32,908 nt of DNA from Limisphaerales bacterium. GTDB taxonomy: Bacteria; Verrucomicrobiota; Verrucomicrobiia; Limisphaerales; JADLHS01. Below the pieces are notes generated by a model that ran no database searches, was not told the origin of the DNA, and saw only the letters and a program-made list of their open reading frames with translations. The position numbers were made by a program, and so were the translations under genes. How positions within the stretch are numbered: position 1 is the first letter of the stretch; the number at the start of each line of letters is the position of its first letter. The DNA lies in NCBI GenBank assembly GCA_020848635.1, contig JADLHS010000373.1, positions 1-32,908 on the forward strand, read 5' to 3'. This document shows, one piece after another, positions 8,113-15,148 of this stretch.

Positions 8113-8961
8113 ATGAGGAACAAACTCATCATCTCCTTCGTCTGCACTTCAGTTGTGCTGTTCGCCTCATGCAGTCCAAAGAATTCAACACCCGCCGATT
8201 CCCGGGTGGTGCGGTGCGCGGTCATTGGCGGAATGACCATGACGGGGTTGTGGCCGGAGATTGCCAAAAAGTTCGAGGCTGAAACTGGAATTAAAGCGGA
8301 AGTGGTCATTACCGGCCCCCGGCCTGAACTCGACAAGGCGATGCGTGAGGGTAAGGCCGATTTCCTCACGATGCACTCGGGCGATATTACCACGGACCTG
8401 GTCGCTGATGGTTTTGGCGTGAACATGCGCCCATGGACCCGCAACGAATTGTGCATCGTTGGCCCGCCCGACGATCCAGCCCAAGTCCGGGGCATGACAA
8501 CCGGTGCAGCCGCGCTCCGCAAAATCGCAGCGAGCAAATCACGCTTTGTGGATTTCCAAGGCATCGGCAGCCGGGAACTCGCCCACAATTTGTGGCGGCT
8601 CGCTGGGGTTGAACCGAAAGGAGATTGGGTCATTCGCGACGATACCGTTTCCAAATGGAATATCTTGCAATTCGCGCGGAGCAACCACGCGTATGTGGTG
8701 GTCGGTTACATTCCAGCGCAGACGGGCAAGATGTTTGCAGAGGGTATGAATATTCTCGTCAAGGGCGACCCGATCATGCGACGTCCGTTCATCGTCATGG
8801 AAGCGAATCCGAAGAAACTTCCCCACGCAAATTATGCCGGAGCAAAAGCGCTGTCTGATTTCCTGCTTTCTGCAAAGATGCAGAATTTTCTCTTAGAATT
8901 CGGCCGTCAGACCAATGGTCCCGGGCCGTTGTTCTTTCCCGTTGAAACCGCTCAACAATAA
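8113..8961 (+). CDS. TupA-like (tungstate/molybdate-type) substrate-binding lipoprotein
   Basis: The product has 282 residues. The ATG at 8113 gives a lipoprotein signal peptide (MRNKLIISFVCTSVVLFASC, acceptor Cys20). The mature part follows the TupA/PBP_like_2 plan: a first strand CAVIGGMTMTG, FEAETGIKAEVVITGP, GKADFLTMHSGD, then NELCIVGPPDDPAQVRGMTTGAAALRKIA, a long central helix region, and the C-terminal GDPIMRRPFIVMEANPKK and NYAGAKALSDFLLS segments seen in tungstate-binding proteins. TupA partners (TupB permease, TupC ATPase) are absent from the window, so it may act as a sensor or scavenger, or use a distant transporter. The adjacent regulator has a related ligand-binding domain. The ligand is not proven. 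Confidence 0.8.
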   Translation: MRNKLIISFVCTSVVLFASCSPKNSTPADSRVVRCAVIGGMTMTGLWPEIAKKFEAETGIKAEVVITGPRPELDKAMREGKADFLTMHSGDITTDLVADGFGVNMRPWTRNELCIVGPPDDPAQVRGMTTGAAALRKIAASKSRFVDFQGIGSRELAHNLWRLAGVEPKGDWVIRDDTVSKWNILQFARSNHAYVVVGYIPAQTGKMFAEGMNILVKGDPIMRRPFIVMEANPKKLPHANYAGAKALSDFLLSAKMQNFLLEFGRQTNGPGPLFFPVETAQQ

Positions 8962-8994
8962 AAACCCATTCCCAAAGACTCGAAATCAAACGCA

Positions 8995-9762
8995 ATGAAA
9001 ACGACTCCCAGTATTTTGATCACCGCCGTTTTTGGTCTGCTGGCCACCTGGCCTCTCGCCGGAAAGGCGGACACCTCGTTCACCGTGAACAACTCGACAG
9101 CGGACAGCTTTCTGTCCGGCAACGCTCCCACGCTTAATTATGGGGGTGCTGGAACTCTGGCAATTTCATCCGTGTCTTCACCCAAAGGCGGGTTCGACAG
9201 CGTTCTCAAATTCAACCTCGCCGGTGCGACCAGCCAGTTCAATTCAACCTACGGAGTCGGCAACTGGCAGATCAGTGGAATAACGCTCAAATTGGCCAGC
9301 AGCTTCGGCACGAGCGGGGCGGTCCCCAGCAACAATAACCTCAACACCGTCAGCGGCGGCAACTTTGGCATCACGTGGTTGGCGGGAGACAGTTGGCTCG
9401 AAGGGGCCGGGGGTGGAAATGGTGCTGCTAATGGAGCCGTAAGCTTCAACTCAATCTCCTCGTTGTTTGCCAGCGGCTCGGATCCGCTGGGAACGTTCAC
9501 CTACACGCCGCCAGGCAACAACGTTTATGCCAGCTACACTTTACCGCTCACAACCAGCCTGTTGAGTGACACTGCGACGGGTGGGGACGTTTCGCTCTAT
9601 TTCTTCGCGGCAGATAATCAAGTCAGTTATCTGTTCAATTCCCGGAGCTTCGCCAGCGCAAACCCGCAACTGGTCGTCACGGTCATCCCAGAACCGAGCA
9701 CACGCGCACTAGCGGCTTTGTCGCTCGGCAGCTTCATGTGGTTGCGCCAACGCAAATCATGA
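8995..9762 (+). CDS. PEP-CTERM secreted protein with DNRLRE-like beta domain (paralogue 1)
   Basis: The product has 255 residues. It has a signal peptide (MKTTPSILITAVFGLLATWPLAGKA), a beta-rich domain and a C-terminal sorting signal: PEP at 232-234, a hydrophobic helix (ALAALSLGSFMW) and a basic end (RQRKS). Such proteins are processed by an exosortase, which is not in this window. The domain contains LNYGGAGTLAISS and GGFDSVLKFNLAGATSQF, resembling DNRLRE-type surface domains that follow an 'ad-fl-N-G--L-v-, ---LLkFdL' pattern. It is a clear paralogue of the next gene (shared VLKFNL-GATS and ISGI segments). Its stop overlaps the next start as ATGA, which implies coupled translation. Confidence 0.8.
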   Translation: MKTTPSILITAVFGLLATWPLAGKADTSFTVNNSTADSFLSGNAPTLNYGGAGTLAISSVSSPKGGFDSVLKFNLAGATSQFNSTYGVGNWQISGITLKLASSFGTSGAVPSNNNLNTVSGGNFGITWLAGDSWLEGAGGGNGAANGAVSFNSISSLFASGSDPLGTFTYTPPGNNVYASYTLPLTTSLLSDTATGGDVSLYFFAADNQVSYLFNSRSFASANPQLVVTVIPEPSTRALAALSLGSFMWLRQRKS

Positions 9763-10688
9763 GCGGACGACCCGCAAAGTATTCTTTGTTCCTATGCCTC
9801 TGCGCTTCCGCGCTGGCTCAAGCGCAGGTCACTTTCACGGGCACAACTTCTGATGATGCGTTTCTGGCGACAGGTTCGCCCAGCAATCCCAAAGGGACCA
9901 ATCTGACCGCGCTAAACTTCGGCCTGGGGGGCGTGCTCCTTGTGGCGTCTGCGGCATCCACCAACGGCGAGTTCCAGAGCGTTCTCAAATTTAATCTCTC
10001 GGGCGCAACCAGTCTTTTCCATACGTCTTACGGCACCGGTTGGACGATCAGCGGAATCTCAATCGAGTTGACCAGCAACGTCGGCACCGCCGGAACTCAA
10101 CCGGACAATCCCCTGTTCAATCCCGTCTGTGGCGGCAATTTCGTAATCCAATGGTTGGCTGACGATAATTGGGTGGAAGGATCGGGCCGGCCAAATTTTC
10201 CAGCGACCGATGGGGTGACTTACAGTTCGCTCAGCAATCTACTTGCGGGCGGACATGAAATTCTATGCACAAACACCTACTCACCTCCCGGCAACAACGT
10301 CCATCAGACGTGGTCATTGCCACTTCAGGAGGGTCTGCTGCAGGATATTGCCGATGGGCGGGCGGTATCCCTCCGCCTTTACGCGGCGGATGATCAAATC
10401 AACTATCTCTTCAACTCGCACAATTTCGGAAATGGCAATGAACCATTGATTCACATCACCGCCGCCCCGCTGCCGAAGATTCTTTCCGGCCATTTGGCGA
10501 ACGGCTTCTTTCATCTGGTCGGAATTGGCGCCGCCAACACGTCCTATGAGGTGCAAGCCAGTCCCGACCTCGCCACAACCAATTGGCAGACACTGGGAAC
10601 AACCACTGCGGCTGACACCGGGGAAATTCAATTCGACGACATTGCCACCACAAATCAACCACAGCGTTTCTACCGAATTACCCGTTGA
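9759..10688 (+). CDS. Secreted DNRLRE-like protein with FYR-type C-terminal domain (paralogue 2)
   Basis: The product has 309 residues from the ATG at 9759, which overlaps the preceding TGA and is followed by a signal peptide (KYSLFLCLCASALAQAQ). Residues about 20-235 parallel the upstream protein: FQSVLKFNLSGATSLFHTSYG, ISGISIEL, GGNFVIQWLADDNWVEGSG, YSPPGNNVHQTWSLPL and AADDQINYLFNSHNF. The C-terminus differs. Instead of a PEP-CTERM signal it has a small beta domain with YEVQASPDLATTNWQTLGT and a final QPQRFYRITR, a very common end in verrucomicrobial secreted proteins. So this copy is probably released or held by another mechanism. It lies 26 bp upstream of the Rieske gene. Confidence 0.78.
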   Translation: MSGRPAKYSLFLCLCASALAQAQVTFTGTTSDDAFLATGSPSNPKGTNLTALNFGLGGVLLVASAASTNGEFQSVLKFNLSGATSLFHTSYGTGWTISGISIELTSNVGTAGTQPDNPLFNPVCGGNFVIQWLADDNWVEGSGRPNFPATDGVTYSSLSNLLAGGHEILCTNTYSPPGNNVHQTWSLPLQEGLLQDIADGRAVSLRLYAADDQINYLFNSHNFGNGNEPLIHITAAPLPKILSGHLANGFFHLVGIGAANTSYEVQASPDLATTNWQTLGTTTAADTGEIQFDDIATTNQPQRFYRITR

Positions 10689-10714
10689 AATCACCCGCGC
10701 AACAGAAATCGCCT

Positions 10715-11458
10715 ATGAAAATACCGCGCCGCCGTTTTGTGAAACTGCTGACCTTCGGCACAGCCACTTCCCTGGTGGCTGGAAAACTATGGCAACGCGA
10801 TCTGCTTGCATTCTGCGAGCTTCCACCTGGGGAGGAAGGCGCGGTCCTCAAGATTCGGCTGAGCGATTATCCCGCGCTGCAACAGGCTTACGGCTCGGTC
10901 AGATTGGGTATCAACCCGATTAGTTCGGAGTATCCGGACGGCGACTTCTACCCGATTCTGATCAATCGCGATGGTCTGGGGGACTTTCATGTGTTGGATT
11001 GTGAATGTCGCCATGCTGGGTGCGTGGTGCCGGCGTACGACAGCACCCAATTCGTCATCCTCTGTCCCTGCCACGGTTCACGTTATGACGTTGACGGCAG
11101 TGTAGTGGGTGGGCCGGCGACGGAGCCGTTGTACCAATACCAATTTGAGCTCGACGGAAACGATACCTTGGCCATCCACATTCCGTGCTGGGCTTTTAAG
11201 GCGCAACTATCCGTCGCGCCGGGTGGGGCGGGTTCGCGGGTGCAACTGGACTTCCCGACTTTTCCACAGGTGACCTATAGAGTCGGCTTTCGCGAGCATT
11301 TACAGGACGTTTTGGGCCCGGCCTCCTTTGCGGCAACCCCGAGCGGCCCGGCCAATCAGACCAGCCTGACCGGACTCGGAACGCCTGCAACCATCTATTT
11401 AGATCGCACCACGCCAACCGGTTATTACACCGTCAGCATGGACGTTTTGGAAATATGA
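10715..11458 (+). CDS. Tat-exported Rieske [2Fe-2S] protein, high-potential (disulfide) type
   Basis: The product is 247 residues from the ATG at 10715, opening with a Tat signal (IPRRRFVKLLTFG). The cluster motif is C98-x-H100-x2-C103 and C117-x-C119-H120-G-S. The extra cysteines C103 and C119 are positioned like the disulfide of cytochrome bc1/b6f Rieske proteins, and GSRYD carries the Ser and Tyr that raise the potential there. The following GSVVGGPATEPL also matches that group. After the Rieske fold (to about residue 155) a C-terminal beta-rich region of some 90 residues ends with TGYYTVSMDVLEI. No cytochrome b or oxidase subunit is nearby; the neighbours are secreted proteins and a TupA-like lipoprotein. 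Its 3' end overlaps the convergent ArsR gene by 26 bp. Confidence 0.88.
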   Translation: MKIPRRRFVKLLTFGTATSLVAGKLWQRDLLAFCELPPGEEGAVLKIRLSDYPALQQAYGSVRLGINPISSEYPDGDFYPILINRDGLGDFHVLDCECRHAGCVVPAYDSTQFVILCPCHGSRYDVDGSVVGGPATEPLYQYQFELDGNDTLAIHIPCWAFKAQLSVAPGGAGSRVQLDFPTFPQVTYRVGFREHLQDVLGPASFAATPSGPANQTSLTGLGTPATIYLDRTTPTGYYTVSMDVLEI

Positions 11459-11792
11459 AGCCAGGCTTTAGAGGTGGACCCCGTTGATTACCGGGGAAGC
11501 TTGGCGAACGGAAGCTGCAACAGTCCAGTTCCAACACGTTCTTGTTCGCGGCCAACTCCTCCTTAAGGCTGGGAACACCACGCCAAAGCCGCTCCTTGGC
11601 CGATTGGTCCATTTCCAGCAAGCTGGCCTTCTTCAGGAGTCGCAGGTGCTTGGACACGTTGTATTCCGAAATCTCCGACCGCTGCGCGACGGCATTCACG
11701 CTCAACTGCTCCTTGAGCAACAGGCGCATGATCCGCGGGCGATTCATTTCGCCCAAGGCTCTCAGTACTGCCATGCACTTTACGCCGGTCAT
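11433..11792 (-). CDS. ArsR-family winged-helix transcriptional regulator
   Basis: The product has 119 residues. The winged helix runs from about residue 5 to 75: VLRALGEMNRPRIMRLLLKE, the recognition region LSVNAVAQRSEISEYNVSKHLRLLKKASLLEM, and the wing SAKERLWRGV. A paired cysteine (LELDCCSFRSP, residues about 88-98) follows the DNA-binding part and might serve as a metal or redox site. The start could be M1 (11792) or M7 (11774); neither has a strong ribosome-binding site. It is convergent with the Rieske gene and overlaps its last 26 bases. Confidence 0.78.
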   Translation of the reverse strand: MTGVKCMAVLRALGEMNRPRIMRLLLKEQLSVNAVAQRSEISEYNVSKHLRLLKKASLLEMDQSAKERLWRGVPSLKEELAANKNVLELDCCSFRSPSFPGNQRGPPLKPGFIFPKRPC

Positions 11793-12114
11793 GCGCCCGA
11801 GCTAAACGGTAGGTCACCCGCCCGGCAAGATGAGTCCCGCGTTGCGTTCGGGTTATCGCTATTCGGCGCTCGGCTCGCGACTTACTACCATGAGGTTGCC
11901 CGCGCTGGGGAATCGCAGCCGGACTCGCCTGAACGAAAAGCGCAAGCGAGCACAAACATTTCGCAATTGGGCGACGAGCGAATGCAAGGAACGCAACGTT
12001 CCGCAAACCTTCAGCAACTGACCGGGGGCGAACCGCATCCTTCGTTTGATAACGTGAATTCATCGTGACGAGTGACTGCGAGGTCCAGACCGGCGTTGCG
12101 GTGAGAATCACACT
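11793..12114. other. Gap between ArsR and secreted-protein genes; no gene supported
   Basis: This 322-bp stretch separates two diverging genes and must hold their promoters. Open frames in it look like chance frames: they have no family features, signal or ribosome-binding site. No RNA gene or strong hairpin was seen. Confidence 0.5.
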
Positions 12115-12945
12115 ATGAGAATCAATCGAAGTACAATCGTCCTGACCCGCATGGTTGCCTTTGCCGTAATCACCGCCTCAAGCCTCTGGGCCGGGACAAT
12201 TGACTTTGTCGTTCCAGCATTTCGCGGTTCGGCCAATTCCGAGTTCGGCTATTGGGAAACCTTCGCCGTGCCTTTCGGCGCTCCCGGTAATTTTCCCGAC
12301 CAGCCCGGCGCCACCGCCGGTGCAATCCTCACGCAGTTTAACACCAATGCTTTCCTCACCGGCAGCGGCAACATATACAATTTGTCCACCAGTTCGTTTG
12401 CGCTGACGGACAGTACGCCGTTTGCTTTGGGTGCGGTGGTTTTGCAAACGCAAACCATTGGTGGCGAACTTGATTACGGTTCGGCTTCCCTCATTTACTC
12501 GAACGACAGCGGCGGTCACGTCCTTGCCCTGTTGTTTCGCTACGAATTGAATCGCACCTCCGGGCAGGGGGTTAATGTCTCGTCGCTCTGGCAGTGGGAT
12601 TTGACCGGGCAGGGCGTCACTAATTACAACGTCGTTTTCAATGCGGTCGGGGATAGCGTTAGTTTCGATTCGCTCACGCTGGATGTGGCCAACCTGTTCT
12701 TTCCGGCCTTCCCGCAGGAACCCTTCGCGCTCAGGTCCACGCCGGCAAATCTCGCGCGGTGGATGTATTCGTTCAACGGCAATCCCGCGTCCTGCCCGAC
12801 GGTCAGTGTTTTCGGTGGATTGGGGTCAACCCCCGATTTCGATTCACGCGACGCGCAGTATCTGCTGGGTTGGAATACGATCAACCGCATTGGCGAGTGG
12901 TTGAAGTTGGCTTGCTCGTGCATGGGTCTCCCGGAATTTGGGTGA
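12115..12945 (+). CDS. Secreted hypothetical protein, possibly truncated at its C-terminus
   Basis: The product has 276 residues. It has a signal peptide (TRMVAFAVITASSLWAG) followed by a beta-rich region of unknown function (residues 27-200). A second segment, ARWMYSFNGNPASCPTVSVF then DFDSRDAQYLLGWNT (about residues 217-259), resembles, from memory, an internal block of larger verrucomicrobial secreted proteins that normally continues well beyond this point. Here the frame ends about 20 residues later in unrelated-looking sequence (GEWLKLACSCMGLPEFG). I therefore suspect a 3' truncation or rearrangement near 12890. It has no PEP-CTERM or FYR-type end. It is convergent with rpiB, 18 bp away. 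Confidence 0.6.
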   Translation: MRINRSTIVLTRMVAFAVITASSLWAGTIDFVVPAFRGSANSEFGYWETFAVPFGAPGNFPDQPGATAGAILTQFNTNAFLTGSGNIYNLSTSSFALTDSTPFALGAVVLQTQTIGGELDYGSASLIYSNDSGGHVLALLFRYELNRTSGQGVNVSSLWQWDLTGQGVTNYNVVFNAVGDSVSFDSLTLDVANLFFPAFPQEPFALRSTPANLARWMYSFNGNPASCPTVSVFGGLGSTPDFDSRDAQYLLGWNTINRIGEWLKLACSCMGLPEFG

Positions 12946-12963
12946 GCCGCTGCTGGGAGTGCG

Positions 12964-13563
12964 TCAGTTTGGGTTTCCTTCGTAGCGCCACTCGGCTTTG
13001 GCTTCCGTCACGGTTTGCTGATGGACTCCGTCGGACGCCAGGATTGACTGATGCGCGCCCCGGCAGTGTTTGCTCCAGGCCTTTTCCAACCTCGCAACTT
13101 TTGCGAGACGACGACAATGACGCTCCGCTCCGCTGAATCGGGCGGCAAGAAATGTCTGGATCAATTCCCAGGCGAGCGCGGGACCAACCACGAGGCCGCC
13201 GAGACAAATTAGATTGAGGTCGTCGTCTTCAACCCCTTGGCGGGCTGAAAATTCCTCGTGAATCAGGCACGCGCGAACCCCCGCCACCTTGTTCGCCGCA
13301 ACGGTAGCGCCCACTCCGCTGCCGCAGATCGCGACACCGCGCTCAACTTCTCCCCGGGCAATTGCGCGGGCCAGCGGAACAACAAAATCTGGATAATCAT
13401 CGTTCGCGTCACGCTGTCGGGCACCAAAGTCAATCACTTCATATCCGGCCGCGCACAACTTTCCGGCCAGATGCTCCTTTAACTCATAACCGCCGTGGTC
13501 GGTGGCGACGCCGATGCGTTGCGCCGCTTGAGGCGGGCTCAATGGATGACTTTCAACGTGCAT
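12964..13563 (-). CDS. rpiB: RpiB/LacAB-family sugar-phosphate isomerase
   Basis: The product is 199 residues. This family interconverts ribose-5-phosphate and ribulose-5-phosphate (or related aldoses) in the cytosol. Residues 17-160 carry the family features: IGVATDHGGYELKEHL with the substrate-binding DHGGY, VIDFGA, DDYPDFV, the catalytic cysteine in VAICGSGVG (C80), ANKVAGVRA, and the HEEFSARQGVEDDDLNLICLGG segment with its base-forming His. Typical RpiB proteins are about 150 residues. This one has an odd tail of about 38 residues after RLEK (AWSKHCRGAHQS and on), which may come from rearranged DNA at its 3' end. No other pentose-phosphate genes are near. Confidence 0.9.
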   Translation of the reverse strand: MHVESHPLSPPQAAQRIGVATDHGGYELKEHLAGKLCAAGYEVIDFGARQRDANDDYPDFVVPLARAIARGEVERGVAICGSGVGATVAANKVAGVRACLIHEEFSARQGVEDDDLNLICLGGLVVGPALAWELIQTFLAARFSGAERHCRRLAKVARLEKAWSKHCRGAHQSILASDGVHQQTVTEAKAEWRYEGNPN

Positions 13564-13981
13564 ATGGGAATTCCGACTCCGGATATAAGTGTCACCTTTG
13601 AAGCCGGTGGAGACTGGCTTTGTCCGGGCGCACTGTTGAGCTCGTTTGTTCTGCCGGCTCAGGGTGTTTTCCGCGAACGGCCAGCCCGTTGCACTTGGCG
13701 CGCGGATGGAGAGCCGTCTGTGCGGTCGCGACGTTATCCGATGAACCCAGCCATGCGTTCATTGCCGGCGAAAGGAGCGTGCGCCCGAAGGGGAAACTCA
13801 ATTGCCAGGGAGCAGCAAGCGTTGATTGAGTCACCGTCTCGAGGCCAGTTTGCGCTGGGGAGTCCGCGCCAGACAGCGCCATCCCTTTTGACGCTCCCGG
13901 GAGGTTGGCGAGGCGGTATTTCATAATCTGGTATTTTATACGGTTGCTGGGGGAACGGCGTGAAGTATGGGGATGAATCTT
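13564..13981. other. 418-bp stretch without a supported gene
   Basis: This lies upstream of rpiB and downstream of the DUF2934 gene. Overlapping frames of 69-143 codons exist on both strands but none has a signal peptide, a recognisable domain or a ribosome-binding site. It may contain gene remains, and it must hold the rpiB promoter. Confidence 0.45.
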
Positions 13982-14224
13982 TTAACCCGCATGGTGTCGG
14001 CTTTCGCTGGTAATTTCGGCGTGTAATTGCGCCTCGGCTTCCAGCCAGTGCTGCTCTGCGCGCCCCGGCTGCGAACCCTCGTTCACATTACGGATGTAGG
14101 CCCTTTTGGCGATTTGGTCCGGTGGTGGAAGGCTGGCAATTCTGCTTTGCCTCGCATCCGAAGCAGCGGCCGAACTTGATGGCCCAGGCGGTTTTTGGTT
14201 GGGCGAGGAATTTTTCGGTTTCAT
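13982..14224 (-). CDS. DUF2934 small protein
   Basis: This is an 80-residue protein. A basic Ser/Pro/Ala-rich N-terminus (residues 1-30) is followed by a DUF2934-like core of about 40 residues: PDQIAKRAYIRNVNEGSQPG, then QHWLEAEAQLHAEI. The order 'I--RAY----N-G---G--E-HWL-AE-qL' is the hallmark of this family, whose function is unknown and whose members often occur near stress genes. The start at 14224 is the first ATG. The gene stands alone amid non-coding or decayed DNA. Confidence 0.72.
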   Translation of the reverse strand: MKPKNSSPNQKPPGPSSSAAASDARQSRIASLPPPDQIAKRAYIRNVNEGSQPGRAEQHWLEAEAQLHAEITSESRHHAG

Positions 14225-14651
14225 GCAGTGAAATTAGAGGTAGCGACGGCACGACCGCTATGGGGTGTTTACCCCAACGTGTCTGCGGCTCTCGCGGTTC
14301 GTCCAATGGGGAAGCTCGGCGAATGATTCGCGATGCAATCGTCGCCCCGTCCGTCATGCTGCTGTCGTGTCATGAGCCGCGTTTCGGCCTCAACGACATA
14401 TGGGAGGCCAAAGGCGAGAACGCGACGCCAGCCGCCAACCACCAGCACGGCCAGCGCCATTACCAAGCAGATGAGCCCCGCCTACACGAGATCGCCGCTC
14501 GGGATATCTTCCACGTACGAAGCGGCCACGAAGGGCAGCGACACTCGGTCAGGAGTCTGGAGTCATCCACCAAGGATGACGCGAAGGCGGTCTTTCAAGG
14601 CTTGGAGCGGGCGCATGGTTAATCTACGATGGCGGGCAACTTGAATTTGCT
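14225..14651. other. 427-bp stretch with a possible decayed membrane-protein gene on minus
   Basis: On the minus strand, reading from about 14616 down to 14269 in one frame, a start (MRPLQALKDRLRVILGG) is followed by TGA, then SLPFVAASYVEDIPSGDLV, then TAG, then a hydrophobic helix GLICLVMALAVLVVGGWRR. The continuity of sense around two stops suggests a pseudogene, but I do not recognise the family, and it may be chance. The plus-strand side also holds the upstream region of nikR. Confidence 0.3.
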
Positions 14652-15080
14652 ATGAAGAATAATCCGGTCACCCGATTTAGCATCTCGCTGCCGGCGAGTT
14701 TGCTCGAGCAGTTGGATGCGATGGTGCATGAGAAAAGTTACGACAACCGTTCGCTGGCGATTGCGGACATGATCCGCGACCAGTTGGTGGAGCACCGCAA
14801 GCGATTTGGTGGGGAGGAAATCGTCGGGACCATCACGCTGGTGTATGATCACCACCGGCAGCATGTTCAGGAGGCGTTGACCGAAATCCAGCACGATCAC
14901 CACGAAGTGATCATCTCTGCCGTTCACGTCCATCTCGATCACCACAACTGTCTTGAAGTGCTGATCGTCAAGGGCAAGGCGGCGTTAGTGAAAAAGATCG
15001 CCGACGAACTCATCGCCGCCAAAGGGGTTAAACATGGCAAGCTCACCGTGACAACGACCGGCAAGGGTATGCCGAGTTAA
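14652..15080 (+). CDS. nikR: Nickel-responsive transcriptional regulator NikR
   Basis: This 142-residue protein is a nickel-sensing repressor. The N-terminal ribbon-helix-helix domain (residues 5-50) reads VTRFSISLPASLLEQLDAMV then NRSLAIADMIRDQL. The C-terminal ACT-like domain (55-135) has the nickel ligands placed as in E. coli NikR: H92 and H94 in AVHVHLDHHNC and C100, with a partner His in the HDHHE segment near 81-84. VGTITLVYDHH opens that domain as in the family. The ATG at 14652 has no strong ribosome-binding site upstream. No nickel transporter, hydrogenase or urease gene is in the window, and I saw no GTATGA-N16-TCATAC type operator beside it, so its targets are elsewhere. Confidence 0.93.
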   Translation: MKNNPVTRFSISLPASLLEQLDAMVHEKSYDNRSLAIADMIRDQLVEHRKRFGGEEIVGTITLVYDHHRQHVQEALTEIQHDHHEVIISAVHVHLDHHNCLEVLIVKGKAALVKKIADELIAAKGVKHGKLTVTTTGKGMPS

Positions 15081-15148
15081 CGGAAAGCGGGCTTTGATTT
15101 AATCGCCGTTGGGCCAACGTGGCTCAAGCGTTTGAATGGAGTCCGGTT

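Noticed and set aside
11484-12068. 194-codon open frame on plus
   Set aside because: It covers the ArsR gene in antisense and its promoter region, with no signal or domain.
13592-13924. 110-codon frame on minus upstream of rpiB
   Set aside because: It starts plausibly (MKYRLANLPGASKGMAL) but shows no recognisable fold, membrane segment or ribosome-binding site; an overlapping frame on the other strand is equally long.
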